IMG/VR virus record: IMGVR_UViG_3300025769_000169 | Span: 1 to 52,374 of that record | DNA: 52,374 bases | Direction: 5' to 3' (one strand) | From: a virus | In this document: positions 1-8,721 of the stretch, piece after piece | Numbering within the stretch: the stretch's first letter is position 1 | Layout: every line of letters begins with the position of its first letter | The notes under the pieces: generated by a model | What the model saw: only the letters and a program-made list of their open reading frames with translations | The model's database searches: none | Told to the model about the DNA's origin: nothing | Translations under genes and position numbers: made by a program

Positions 1-144
1 AGTAAATTTGCTGGAGTACAAATGCCGGGTGGTGTAACACTTGATGGTGTTCGTATTATGCAAGAAGCAATGGAAGAGATTGCAAAAATCGAAGAAGAAA
101 TGTCACTCAGATATGAATTACCAGTTGACATGATGGTAGGATGA
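1..144 (+). CDS. gp13: Neck protein gp13, C-terminal end only
   Basis: The window opens inside an open frame that ends at a TGA (142-144), giving about 47 residues. The tail includes FAGVQMPGGVTLDG and ends ELPVDMMVG, which I recognise as the C-terminal signature of gp13 head-completion/neck proteins of marine T4-like phages. It lies 4 nt before gp14, the expected neighbour. gp13 sits between the portal vertex and the tail in the mature neck. The start and most of the gene lie outside the window, so assignment rests on this tail and on gene order. Confidence 0.7.
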   Translation, partial: SKFAGVQMPGGVTLDGVRIMQEAMEEIAKIEEEMSLRYELPVDMMVG

Positions 145-148
145 TTAC

Positions 149-931
149 ATGGCACTTAATGCGTATTTCGACCAAGGCGGCGGATTAGATAGTACAGGTT
201 ATTCTTTAGAGCAAACCCTAATTGAAAATCTTTATACAGAAGCAATTAAGATTTATGGTTTTGACATCTATTACATTCCTCGCACATTAGTAAACGTAGA
301 CACAATCTTCAATGAAGATGAGTTATCTAAATTTACGTCTGCACACTCTATAGAGATGTATCTACAATCAGTAGATGGATTTGAGGGTGAAGGTGACTTC
401 TTGTCGAAATTTGGTGTTGAGATACGAGACAGGGCAAGTTTTGTTGTTGTTAAATCACGTTGGTCTACTGCAGTTGATGATAACGCATCTTTAATTGTAG
501 AAGGCAGACCAAACGAAGGTGACTTACTATACTTTCCTATGACAAAAGGTTTATTTGAAATCACATTTGTTGAGCATGAGAATATTTTCTATCAAGCAAA
601 TAATATCTACACATACAGATTAGATGTTGAAAGATTTGTATACAGTTCAGAGAAGATTGATACTGGTGTATCAGCGATTGATGCTATTGAAGATGCACGT
701 TCAACTGACATGTTTAACTATGAAATATCACTTGAAGATAGTTCAGGTTCATTGTTGCTTGAAAATGGATTTAAGATTATCAAAGAAGATTATACACTTT
801 CAACAACAACTAATGCGACAACAATTGGTGCAAGTATTGAACCTCTTTCAAGAAACAACGACTTTAGTTTGAATGCAGAAGATATCATAGACTTTAGCAC
901 AAGCAATCCATTTGGTGAGGTACAAAGATAA
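149..931 (+). CDS. gp14: Neck protein gp14
   Basis: This 260-aa protein is the T4 gp14-type neck protein, which joins the packaged head to the tail. The N-terminus (ALNAYFDQGG, then an EQTLIENLYTEAIKIYG helix and DIYYIPR) is typical of marine gp14, and the length is close to T4 gp14 (256 aa). It sits between gp13 and gp15 with a 1-nt overlap (TAATG) with gp15, so the three neck genes are probably cotranscribed and translationally coupled. No membrane segment or signal peptide is seen. Confidence 0.88.
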   Translation: MALNAYFDQGGGLDSTGYSLEQTLIENLYTEAIKIYGFDIYYIPRTLVNVDTIFNEDELSKFTSAHSIEMYLQSVDGFEGEGDFLSKFGVEIRDRASFVVVKSRWSTAVDDNASLIVEGRPNEGDLLYFPMTKGLFEITFVEHENIFYQANNIYTYRLDVERFVYSSEKIDTGVSAIDAIEDARSTDMFNYEISLEDSSGSLLLENGFKIIKEDYTLSTTTNATTIGASIEPLSRNNDFSLNAEDIIDFSTSNPFGEVQR

Positions 932-1707
932 TGTTAGGACAAAATCATTTTTATCATGAAACAATTCGCAGAAGTGTTATCGCATTTGGTAGCGTATTCA
1001 ATGATATCGACATTCGTAGAAAAGATGCAAGCGGTAATGCAATACAATCACTGAAAGTGCCTCTTGCATATGGACCAAAACAAAAATTTCTTGCTAGACT
1101 ATATGAAAATCCTCAACTAACAAATACACATCAACTAACTTTACCAAGAATGGGTTTTGAAATTAGTGGATTTAATTATGATGGTCAACGTAAAGTAAAC
1201 AAAATGAATGTTCGTAAAACAGTTGGTACTACTAGCACAGAGATTAAAAGACAATATCAATCTGTACCTTACAACTTGAATTTCAGTCTGTTTATTATGG
1301 CAAAAAACCAAGAAGATGCACTTCAAGTTGTTGAACAAATATTACCATTTTTCACACCAGCATATACTTTAACTATTAATGCTGTTCCTGAGATGGGTAT
1401 TAAAGATGACTTTCCTCTTATACTAGAAAGTCTAACATATGAGGATGATTATGAAGGTGATTTTGCTTCTCGCAGAAGTATCATATATACTATGACATTT
1501 ACTGTAAAGATGAATTTCTATGGACCTATTTCCGAGCAAGGTATCATTAAGACTGTGCAAGCAGATGCTTTCTTAGACAACTCTCCTACTATAGGAACAT
1601 CAATTACACCTACTAGTAGATTGGTGACAACTCCAGACCCAACTTCTGCAGATGCAGATGATGATTTTGGATTTAGTGAAACGTGGACTGATAATCCAGT
1701 AACATAA
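931..1707 (+). CDS. gp15: Tail sheath stabilizer / tail completion protein gp15
   Basis: This 258-aa protein begins LGQNHFYHETIRRSVIAFGSVFNDI and contains the VPLAYGPKQKFLARL segment characteristic of T4-like gp15. gp15 caps the tail and contacts the sheath before head joining. The length is close to T4 gp15 (272 aa). The ATG overlaps the gp14 stop by one base. The last 30 residues are acidic and low-complexity (DADDDFGFSE) and probably flexible. Family assignment is firm from the N-terminal motif and gene order. Confidence 0.9.
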   Translation: MLGQNHFYHETIRRSVIAFGSVFNDIDIRRKDASGNAIQSLKVPLAYGPKQKFLARLYENPQLTNTHQLTLPRMGFEISGFNYDGQRKVNKMNVRKTVGTTSTEIKRQYQSVPYNLNFSLFIMAKNQEDALQVVEQILPFFTPAYTLTINAVPEMGIKDDFPLILESLTYEDDYEGDFASRRSIIYTMTFTVKMNFYGPISEQGIIKTVQADAFLDNSPTIGTSITPTSRLVTTPDPTSADADDDFGFSETWTDNPVT

Positions 1708-1723
1708 TAAGTGAGATTATAAA

Positions 1724-2095
1724 ATGGCAACTAAGACAATATTAGCAACTACAGAAACTAGAGCAACTTTTGCAGTATCGGGAGACTTCACTCCTGGTTC
1801 AGTTGATTTTGATATGGATGTCGATACTTTAGGTAGAGATGAAACTGCAGAAAATCCAGAGTGTATTATTCTACAAATTGATTATGACAATAATGTGGGA
1901 GACATTGAGATTTATCGTGTTACTGAACCAAATCTAACACCAGTGTTTACTTTCAGTGGAGCAGGAGTAGGTGCTATTACAAATACAGGACAACTTGGTC
2001 TTTCAGCAGAACCAAGTAAAGATTTACGAGTTTTTATTGAAGATGGAACTGTGACGATTACTTTGAAAAAGGTAAGCGGATTCACACAACTATAA
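1724..2095 (+). CDS. Small beta-rich protein of unknown function, probably structural
   Basis: I do not recognise a named family. The 123 aa are rich in Thr, Val, Asp and alternating hydrophobics with few Lys or Arg, suggesting a beta-sandwich without membrane segments. The C-terminal half (GDIEIYR ... DLRVFIEDGTVTITLKKVSGF) lines up with the C-terminal half of the 118-aa protein at 10533-10889 (GDVVIES ... DIKVTITTGGTAVLVLKKLTGY), so the two look like diverged paralogs. It sits between gp15 and gp16 in the late block. A capsid decoration or neck accessory role is inference from context. There is no strong Shine-Dalgarno; GTGAG lies about 12 nt upstream. Confidence 0.7.
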   Translation: MATKTILATTETRATFAVSGDFTPGSVDFDMDVDTLGRDETAENPECIILQIDYDNNVGDIEIYRVTEPNLTPVFTFSGAGVGAITNTGQLGLSAEPSKDLRVFIEDGTVTITLKKVSGFTQL

Positions 2096-2105
2096 GGAGT
2101 GTGAT

Positions 2106-2531
2106 ATGAGTATTGATGAAAAATTAAATCGAGTATTTGATATAGCAGAACAGTTACCGACAGAAGTTCAAGCATCTGACCATCTACCAGCACCTGACCC
2201 TAATAAAGCAGATGCAGATGCAGACTATGAAATTGCACGACAAAACTTTCATATGCTCATCGAAAAGGGTAATACAGCAATCGAAGGTATTCTTCAATTA
2301 GCAAGAGAAGCAGAGAACCCTCGTTCATATGAAGTAGCAGGTCAATTAATTAAAACAGTTAGTGATGTAACTCAAGATTTGATGAGACTACAGAAAAATA
2401 TGAAAGACTTAAACAAAGTAGACGAAAAAGCACCTCAGAATGTGACTAATGCACTATTCGTTGGTTCAACTGCAGAACTGCAGAAACTAATCAAGGGTGA
2501 GAAAGAGGAGAAGGTAATCGACCATGAGTGA
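2106..2531 (+). CDS. gp16: Terminase small subunit gp16
   Basis: This 141-aa protein matches marine T4-like gp16. The core helix region runs from IARQNFHMLIEKGNTAIEG through LAREAENPRSYEVAGQL to VTQDLMRLQKNMKDLN, the conserved coiled-coil oligomerization core. gp16 forms ring oligomers that regulate gp17 ATPase and nuclease activity during headful DNA packaging. A good ribosome site (AGGAG) precedes the ATG. It overlaps the next frame by 8 nt, and gp17 follows that small gene. Length fits the family (T4 gp16 is 164 aa). Confidence 0.88.
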   Translation: MSIDEKLNRVFDIAEQLPTEVQASDHLPAPDPNKADADADYEIARQNFHMLIEKGNTAIEGILQLAREAENPRSYEVAGQLIKTVSDVTQDLMRLQKNMKDLNKVDEKAPQNVTNALFVGSTAELQKLIKGEKEEKVIDHE

Positions 2532-2781
2532 TTTCGATTTTGGTTTCACCGCAGTAGATGAGAATGAACTAGAAGCAGTTCAGCAACTTGCACAAACTGC
2601 TACATCTTCATCAGAAGAAGTTCAGAAACTACAAGATAAATTATCAAAACTATATGCCGCTGTTGTTCCTTTGCTGAACAATCTAAAAGCGAATCCAGAA
2701 AAAGATTATATCTATTGGCCTAACCGTACGCTAAAAATTGACCAGTTTGAAGTGGTATTACAGAAGATTATAAATGAGTGA
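2524..2781 (+). CDS. Conserved small protein between gp16 and gp17
   Basis: The 85-aa protein has a predicted helical, Gln/Glu-rich N-terminal half (EAVQQLAQTATSSSEEVQKLQDKLSKLY) and a C-terminal segment KDYIYWPNRTLKIDQF. I recall similar small proteins carrying a YIYWPNR motif at this position in marine T4-like phages, but know no function. It overlaps gp16 by 8 nt and gp17 by 8 nt, so translation is probably coupled with both. A role as an accessory packaging factor is inference from position alone. Confidence 0.72.
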   Translation: MSDFDFGFTAVDENELEAVQQLAQTATSSSEEVQKLQDKLSKLYAAVVPLLNNLKANPEKDYIYWPNRTLKIDQFEVVLQKIINE

Positions 2782-4399
2782 TAATTATCTAGGAAATCCT
2801 AATCTTAAAAAAACTAATGTTCAGCAAGAGTTTACTGCAGAACAAATCGAAGAGTATGTAAAGTGTTCTAAGGACCCATCATATTTTATCGAAAGGTATA
2901 TTAAGATTGTTAATCTGGATGAAGGTTTTATTCCTTTTGAAATGTATTCGTTTCAAAAGAAGATGATTAAAACATTTCATAAGAACAGATTTTCTATATG
3001 TAAAATTCCTAGACAGTCAGGTAAATCAACTACTGTGTGTTCATACATTCTGTGGTTTGCGTTATTCAATCCAACAGTAAACTGTGCTATTCTTGCGAAC
3101 AAAGGTTCCCTTGCAAGAGATTTGCTTGCAAAAATTCATATGTCGTATGAAGCACTTCCGCCTTACTTACAGCAAGGTATCAAAGAATGGAATAAAGGTT
3201 CTATTGTATTAGAGAATGACAGTAAAATTATTGCATCATCAACATCATCTAGCGCGGTTCGTGGTGGTTCATTCAATCTAGTATTTCTAGACGAATTTGC
3301 ATTCGTTCCAAATAATCTAGCAGAAGAGTTTTTTAGGTCAGTATATCCCACAATTACTTCTGGTAAAAATACAAAAGTGATGGTTGTCTCTACACCTAAA
3401 GGTATGAACCATTTTTATAAGATGTGGGTTGATGCTGAAGAGAAACGTAGTAATTATGCAACTATTGAAGTTGAGTGGAATGATATTCCTGGTCGTGGTA
3501 TTCGCTTTAAAGAAGAAACGATTAAAAATACTTCTCAAGAACAGTGGGATCAAGAATTTGAATGTCAGTTCTTGGGGTCAAGTAATACACTTATCAACCC
3601 TAATTCATTGCGTAATATGGCATACAAGCAACCCGAATATGATAAAGAAGGTGTAACAGTATATGAAAAAGCACAAGAAGGTAACACATATATTTGCACA
3701 GTTGATGTCTCAAGGGGCGTAGGAATCGACTACAGTGCGTTTGTGATACTAGATGTAACAAAGATGCCTTTTAAAGTTGTATGTAAGTATCGTTCAAATG
3801 AAATTTCACCTTTAATGTATCCAACTGTTATTAATAGAATGTGTTCTCATTATAACGATGCATATATACTTGTTGAGATAAATGATATAGGTCAACAAGT
3901 CGCGGATATTCTAAATAATGATATAGAATACGAAAACTTATTGTCTACCACATGGAAAGGTAGAGCAGGACAAGTTTTAGGAGGAGGTTTTGGAGGAGGC
4001 ACCACATTAGGTGCTAGAACTACGGGTCAACTGAAAAGATTGGGTTGTAGTAATCTCAAAAATCTAATAGAAGAAAACAAGTTGATAATTCAAGATTTCG
4101 ATATTATCAACGAACTATCTACTTTTGTAGCAAGAAAAGGTTCTTACGAAGCAGAAGAAGGTAGTCACGATGATTTAGCAATGTGCTTGGTGATGTTTGC
4201 ATGGTTAAGTGGACAACCGTATTTCAAAGAATTAACCGAGAATGATATACGACAAAAATTATATAAAGAGAAAATGCAAGCAATAGAAGATGAATTAACA
4301 CCATTTGGTTTTGTAAGTCAAGAAGAAGGCGCTGGTGCCGAATCCTTTGTCGATGCAGATGGTGACAGATGGGTTGTAGTCGATAGTACAAATTGGTAA
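2774..4399 (+). CDS. gp17: Terminase large subunit gp17
   Basis: This is the packaging motor ATPase and nuclease that pumps DNA through the portal and cuts concatemers. In 541 aa, the Walker A is PRQSGKST (residues 79-86, Lys84) and the Walker B LVFLDE is near 169-174 (Asp173/Glu174). The coupling motif VVSTPKG follows. The C-terminal RNase H-like nuclease begins at CTVDVSRGVGIDYSAF and continues to a late acidic GSHDDLAM motif. A Gly-rich stretch (VLGGGFGGGTTLG) sits within the nuclease domain. T4 gp17 is 610 aa, so this is a compact marine version with both domains complete. It overlaps the upstream small gene by 8 nt. Confidence 0.95.
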   Translation: MSDNYLGNPNLKKTNVQQEFTAEQIEEYVKCSKDPSYFIERYIKIVNLDEGFIPFEMYSFQKKMIKTFHKNRFSICKIPRQSGKSTTVCSYILWFALFNPTVNCAILANKGSLARDLLAKIHMSYEALPPYLQQGIKEWNKGSIVLENDSKIIASSTSSSAVRGGSFNLVFLDEFAFVPNNLAEEFFRSVYPTITSGKNTKVMVVSTPKGMNHFYKMWVDAEEKRSNYATIEVEWNDIPGRGIRFKEETIKNTSQEQWDQEFECQFLGSSNTLINPNSLRNMAYKQPEYDKEGVTVYEKAQEGNTYICTVDVSRGVGIDYSAFVILDVTKMPFKVVCKYRSNEISPLMYPTVINRMCSHYNDAYILVEINDIGQQVADILNNDIEYENLLSTTWKGRAGQVLGGGFGGGTTLGARTTGQLKRLGCSNLKNLIEENKLIIQDFDIINELSTFVARKGSYEAEEGSHDDLAMCLVMFAWLSGQPYFKELTENDIRQKLYKEKMQAIEDELTPFGFVSQEEGAGAESFVDADGDRWVVVDSTNW

Positions 4400-4402
4400 A
4401 CT

Positions 4403-4410
4403 TATAAATA
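4403..4410 (+). promoter_or_regulatory. T4-type late promoter before gp18
   Basis: Perfect TATAAATA, the -10-like element read by the late sigma gp55 in T4-like phages. It sits 3 nt after the gp17 stop and 50 nt before the gp18 start, with no -35 box. gp55 itself is encoded at 17488-18036. Confidence 0.85.
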
Positions 4411-4459
4411 TTATCGTAAATGACTAAAACCTTTGATTTTAAATACGGGAGTAAATAAC

Positions 4460-6376
4460 ATGGCATTTCAAATTTCACCAGGCGTTCTAGTTCGTGAAGT
4501 GGACTTAACACAGGTTGTGCCAGCAGTAGCAACCTCACCGGGAGCATATGCGGGCAACTTTCAGTGGGGACCTGTAGACGATGTAATCAATGTATCTTCA
4601 GAAAATGAATTGGTTTCCGTTTTCGGTGAACCTAATGCTGATACATACGAATATTTCTTCTCTGCGGCAAACTTTCTGAGTTATGGTTCTAATCTTCAAG
4701 TTGTTAGAGCAGAAAAAGCAAGTATGCTGAATGCGACACAAGACGGTTCAGGATTCTTAATTAAAAACGAAACACAATACGATAATCTAGGTGCTTCTGC
4801 AATCGCAACAGGAGTTGGCGATTGGGCGGCAAAATATCCAGGTACTCTGGGTAACTCACTTAAAGTATCAGTATGTCACACTGCAGGTGCTTACACAAGT
4901 ACTAATACTACTACATGTGTAACCTCTAATGCGTTAGGAGCAACATCAGTAACAGTTGTATCTGCAAATACTATCTTTGTAGGAGACTTGGTTGTATTTG
5001 CTGGACACAATACTGAATATGAAGTAACAGCAGTATCAACAAATACCTTGACTATCAACGAAAAGGGTAAGACTACTGGTCTAACTACTGCAGTTGATGG
5101 AACAGTTACACCTGTTAATGTAACTGTCAAGTGGTACTATCATGCAGAATTCGATAATGCACCAGGAACATCTGCACAAGCAACGGCAAGAGGCGGTTCT
5201 AATGATGAACTTCATGTAATCGTCATCGATGAAGATGGAGATATTACTGGAACTGCAAACACAATACTTGAAAAGTTCTCAAATTTATCTGTCGCAACTG
5301 ATGCAAAGAAGTCAGATGGAACAGTAAATTACTATGTAGAGCATATTAATCAGTATTCAAATTATCTCTGGTTCGGTGACCACGGCACAAACTTTGATAG
5401 TGACGTAGGTACAGCGACAGGTATTTTGAGTAATGCTTTTGCACACACAAGTAGAGAACCACAGTACGTTTCTCTGTCAGGTGCCGCAAATGGTGCCGCT
5501 CCTACAGCAGGAGAACTACAGACTGCATATGCTAAATTTGCAAACGATGAGCAATTCGATATCTCTCTTATTGTCATGGGACCTGCAAACGGAGCGACAG
5601 CAAAATACGTTGTAGACAATGTTGCTGAAATCAGAAAAGACTGTATGGTATTCTTATCACCAGAACTTGCTGATGCAACTTCAACAACTGCCGCAACAGA
5701 TATTGTAGATTTCAGAGATAATTCGGCAAATATCAACTCTTCATTCGCAGTAATGGATAGTGGTTGGAAATATCAGTATGACAGATACAACGATGTATAT
5801 CGTTGGATTCCTTTGAATGCTGATGTTGCTGGATGCTGTGTAAGAACTGACTTAGTTGCTGATCCATTCTTCTCACCTGCTGGTTTCAACCGCGGGCAGA
5901 TTAAGAATGCAGTAAAAGTCGCATTCTCACCAGATAAAGCAGATAGAGATTCCCTCTATAGAAAGCAAGTTAATCCAGTTGTAGCATTCCCTGGACAAGG
6001 CATCACACTCTTTGGTGATAAAACTATGCTGACTGCACCAAGTGCATTTGATAGAATTAATGTTCGTAGATTGTTCATCATTCTAGAAAAAGCAATTGCT
6101 ACAGCGGCGAAGTTTCAGTTGTTTGAATTCAACGACACTTTCACTAGAGCAAACTTTAGAAATCTAGTCGAACCGTTCTTGAGAGATATTCAAGGTCGCA
6201 GAGGCATCTTTGATTTTAAAGTTGTTTGTGACGAAACTAATAATACTCCTGCAGTCATTGATGCAAACGAGTTTAGAGCAGATATCTTTATTAAACCTGC
6301 AAGGTCAATTAACTTTATCACGCTTACATTCGTAGCAACAAGAACTGGTATCTCTTTTGAAGAGACTGGTGTATAA
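4460..6376 (+). CDS. gp18: Tail sheath protein gp18
   Basis: This 638-aa protein is the contractile sheath subunit. The N-terminus FQISPGVLVREVDLTQ is the classic gp18 start, followed by the FAGNFQWGPVDDV-type motif. The C-terminal core (DRINVRRLFIILEKAI, FNDTFTRANFRNLVEPFL, and a final beta strand ending TGISFEETG) is the conserved sheath polymerisation domain. An earlier in-frame ATG at 4433 exists, but the ATG at 4460 has GGGAG about 8 nt upstream and begins with the family N-terminus. The middle (about residues 110-250), rich in Thr, Val and Gly, is the variable surface domain. Confidence 0.95.
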   Translation: MAFQISPGVLVREVDLTQVVPAVATSPGAYAGNFQWGPVDDVINVSSENELVSVFGEPNADTYEYFFSAANFLSYGSNLQVVRAEKASMLNATQDGSGFLIKNETQYDNLGASAIATGVGDWAAKYPGTLGNSLKVSVCHTAGAYTSTNTTTCVTSNALGATSVTVVSANTIFVGDLVVFAGHNTEYEVTAVSTNTLTINEKGKTTGLTTAVDGTVTPVNVTVKWYYHAEFDNAPGTSAQATARGGSNDELHVIVIDEDGDITGTANTILEKFSNLSVATDAKKSDGTVNYYVEHINQYSNYLWFGDHGTNFDSDVGTATGILSNAFAHTSREPQYVSLSGAANGAAPTAGELQTAYAKFANDEQFDISLIVMGPANGATAKYVVDNVAEIRKDCMVFLSPELADATSTTAATDIVDFRDNSANINSSFAVMDSGWKYQYDRYNDVYRWIPLNADVAGCCVRTDLVADPFFSPAGFNRGQIKNAVKVAFSPDKADRDSLYRKQVNPVVAFPGQGITLFGDKTMLTAPSAFDRINVRRLFIILEKAIATAAKFQLFEFNDTFTRANFRNLVEPFLRDIQGRRGIFDFKVVCDETNNTPAVIDANEFRADIFIKPARSINFITLTFVATRTGISFEETGV

Positions 6377-6378
6377 GG

Positions 6379-6386
6379 GATAAATA
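6379..6386 (+). promoter_or_regulatory. Late promoter variant before gp19
   Basis: GATAAATAGT starts 3 nt after the gp18 stop and 32 nt before gp19. It differs from the TATAAATA consensus at the first base. The same GATAAATAGT string precedes the second tube-like gene (14276), which supports a real late element. Confidence 0.6.
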
Positions 6387-6410
6387 GTAAGATAATAGGA
6401 GCATATAAAA

Positions 6411-6980
6411 ATGGCAACAATTTCAGACTTTAAATCCCGTATGATTGGTGGGGGTGCGAGAGCAAACCAGTTCAGAGTAACGCTATCATTTCCAGAATAC
6501 GTTTCTGGAGCAGTAGCGGGCGTAGCAGGCAGAGATGCAGAATTTCTCTGCCGAGGCGCCGCACTTCCTGGTTCAACAATCGGTAACACTCCAGTCAACT
6601 ATAGGGGTCGTGTTGTAAACTTTGGCGGTGAAAGAACTTTCACTCCATGGACTGTAACAGTGTACAATGACACATCATTCGCAATCCGCGATGCCTTTGA
6701 AATCTGGCAGAATGGTATCAACAACGTAGTAACTAATCGAGGTAGAGTCCTGCCTAGTGAATATCTCGTTGATTTACGAGTTGACCATCTAGACAGAAAT
6801 GATGATGTTCTCAAGTCATATATAATCAAAGACGCATATCCAACCAACATTGGTGAGATTGCTCTAGACTTTGGAACAAACGATGCAATTGCAGAGTTTA
6901 CTTGTGAATTTACTTACCAGTTCTTTGAAAGTCTTGGTGGTCGTTTCGGTGGTGTAACAACCGCAGATACAACTGCTTAA
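6411..6980 (+). CDS. gp19: Tail tube protein gp19
   Basis: This 189-aa protein is the inner tail tube subunit. The start ATISDFKSRMIGGGARANQFRVTL is the conserved marine gp19 N-terminus. It also carries CRGAALPGSTIG, GRVVNFGGERTFTPWTVTVYNDTSFAIRDAFEIW and a C-terminal strand FTCEFTYQFFE. T4 gp19 is 163 aa. It lies directly after the sheath gene, as in T4, with an AGGAG-type ribosome site 11 nt upstream. A homologous fold recurs at 14308-14889. Confidence 0.95.
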   Translation: MATISDFKSRMIGGGARANQFRVTLSFPEYVSGAVAGVAGRDAEFLCRGAALPGSTIGNTPVNYRGRVVNFGGERTFTPWTVTVYNDTSFAIRDAFEIWQNGINNVVTNRGRVLPSEYLVDLRVDHLDRNDDVLKSYIIKDAYPTNIGEIALDFGTNDAIAEFTCEFTYQFFESLGGRFGGVTTADTTA

Positions 6981-7021
6981 TAACTTTCAAGATAATGGTA
7001 TAATGTTTAGGTGGAGAAAAT

Positions 7022-8536
7022 ATGGCAGTAAAACTATTCGGATTTGAAATCAGTCGTAATGGAGGGGAGAAGAATTTACCAAAGCAGGATATAATTCTTC
7101 CTTCTCCAGACGATGGCGTGTCTACTGTTTCTGGTGGCGCGTACGGCACTTTTGTTAATCAAGATTATAGAGCGAAGAACGAATACGACTTAATTAAGAA
7201 GTATCGTGAAATTTCTATGCACCCAGAATGCGAAGCGGCGATTGATGATATTATCAATGAAGCAATCGTATCTGACAGTGATAGGCAAGTATCTATAACT
7301 TTAGACGATGTGCAGGTTTCATCATCTATTAAAAAGAAAATTAATGAAGAGTTTAAACAAGTTCTAAGAATGCTTGACTTCAATAAGAGGTCTCATGAAC
7401 TATTTAAGCGTTGGTATATTGATGGAAGACTATATTTTCATAAAGTAGTTGATAGCAGTAATCCAAAAGAAGGCATACAAAAACTCAGAATTGTCGACCC
7501 TCGTTCAATAAAATTTGTTCGTGAAGTTATTAAAGACGAACAGCAAGAAATTACAAAGGGCGTCAGTGGTATTAAAAAGATTAAAGAATACTTCCTATAC
7601 ACTGAAGGATCGGTGGCGACAAATGTAACGCAGATGAAAACTGCAAATGCAATTGCTCTCACTAAAGATAGCGTAACATATGTGCCTTCTGGTATGACTG
7701 ATATGAATAACAATATGGTTGTGGGTTATTTACACAAAGCAATCAAACCAGTCAATCAGTTGCGTATGATGGAAGATGCTCTTGTTATCTATCGTATTGC
7801 AAGGGCACCTGAGCGTAGAGTATTTTATGTAGATGTTGGTAACTTACCTAAGCAGAAAGCAGAACAGTATCTAAAAGACATTATGAATAACTTTAAGAAT
7901 AAGTTAGTTTATGATGGTGATACAGGTGAAGTAAAAGACGACCGTAAGTTTATGAACATGCTAGAAGACTTCTGGATGCCTCGCAGAGAAGGTGGTAGAG
8001 GTACAGAGATTACTACACTAGGTGGTGGTCAAAACCTCGGTGAGATTGAAGATATTGAGTATTTTAAGAAGAAGATGTTCTTAGCACTCAATGTACCTCA
8101 GTCTCGTATGCAACCTGAAAGTGGTTTTCAGTTAGGTCGAGCAACAGAGATTAATCGTGATGAATTGAAGTTTACTAAGTTTGTAGGTAGATTGCGTAAG
8201 AAGTTCAATGAACTATTTCAAGACTTATTACGCACACAGTTATTGCTTAAAGGCGTTATAACTGAAGAAGACTGGGAACTTATGAAAGAAGATATTCGTT
8301 ATGATTATGTAAAAGATAATCAGTTCACAGAACTGAAAGACCAAGAAATATTAAGAGAACGTCTTGCTTTAGTACGAGATGCCGCTGAATATGCTGGTCA
8401 ATATTATAGTAACTTGTGGATTCGTAAGAATATTCTCAAGCAAAATGATGATGATATTGAGCAGATAAATAGTGAAATAGAAGCAGAAGCGGAAGCATCT
8501 GGTGGAGAAGACGGTGAAGAAGAGGATCAATTCTAA
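7022..8536 (+). CDS. gp20: Portal vertex protein gp20
   Basis: This 504-aa protein is the dodecameric portal through which DNA is packaged and ejected and on which the prohead assembles. Recognisable segments are YREISMHPECEAAIDDIINEAIV, HELFKRWYIDGRLYFHK, YRIARAPERRVFYVDVGNLPK, EDFWMPRREGGRGTEI and LNVPQSRMQPESGF, all conserved in T4-like portals. The C-terminus is acidic (EAEAEASGGEDGEEEDQF). T4 gp20 is 524 aa. A GTGGAGAA ribosome site precedes the ATG, and the stop overlaps the start of the small core protein by one base. Confidence 0.96.
   Translation: MAVKLFGFEISRNGGEKNLPKQDIILPSPDDGVSTVSGGAYGTFVNQDYRAKNEYDLIKKYREISMHPECEAAIDDIINEAIVSDSDRQVSITLDDVQVSSSIKKKINEEFKQVLRMLDFNKRSHELFKRWYIDGRLYFHKVVDSSNPKEGIQKLRIVDPRSIKFVREVIKDEQQEITKGVSGIKKIKEYFLYTEGSVATNVTQMKTANAIALTKDSVTYVPSGMTDMNNNMVVGYLHKAIKPVNQLRMMEDALVIYRIARAPERRVFYVDVGNLPKQKAEQYLKDIMNNFKNKLVYDGDTGEVKDDRKFMNMLEDFWMPRREGGRGTEITTLGGGQNLGEIEDIEYFKKKMFLALNVPQSRMQPESGFQLGRATEINRDELKFTKFVGRLRKKFNELFQDLLRTQLLLKGVITEEDWELMKEDIRYDYVKDNQFTELKDQEILRERLALVRDAAEYAGQYYSNLWIRKNILKQNDDDIEQINSEIEAEAEASGGEDGEEEDQF
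8464..8471 (+). promoter_or_regulatory. Possible internal late promoter variant within gp20 end
   Basis: GATAAATAGT, identical to the variants before gp19 and the second tube-like gene, lies 72 nt upstream of the prohead core gene. It is inside coding sequence (residues DQINSE of the portal), so it may be chance. Position before the prohead core genes makes it worth noting. Confidence 0.3.
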
Positions 8537-8715
8537 TGAATAAAATTAACGCAATGATTAACGATATTAACAACAAAGATTTTGTAAATGCTGAAGTTAA
8601 ATTTCAATCAGTAATGAATGATAAAGTAGCACATGAATTAGCAACAGCAAAAGAAACATTTGCTAAAACACTTTTTAACGATAAAGGTGAACTAGAAATC
8701 GAAACAACGGAGTAG
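8536..8715 (+). CDS. Small prohead core protein (gp67/gp68-like)
   Basis: A 59-aa frame starts ATG at the portal stop (TAATG overlap) and ends TAG. The sequence starts NKINAMINDINNKDFVNAEV and continues FQSVMNDKVAHELATAKETFAKTLF. It is strongly helical and resembles the short prohead core proteins that follow gp20 in T4-like phages (IxDINxxDFVxAExxF..MxDKVAxxL pattern). Such proteins fill the scaffolding core and are degraded or cleaved by gp21. Position between portal and the large head protein supports the call; whether it equals gp67 or gp68 cannot be said. Confidence 0.75.
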   Translation: MNKINAMINDINNKDFVNAEVKFQSVMNDKVAHELATAKETFAKTLFNDKGELEIETTE

Positions 8716-8721
8716 TAAAAA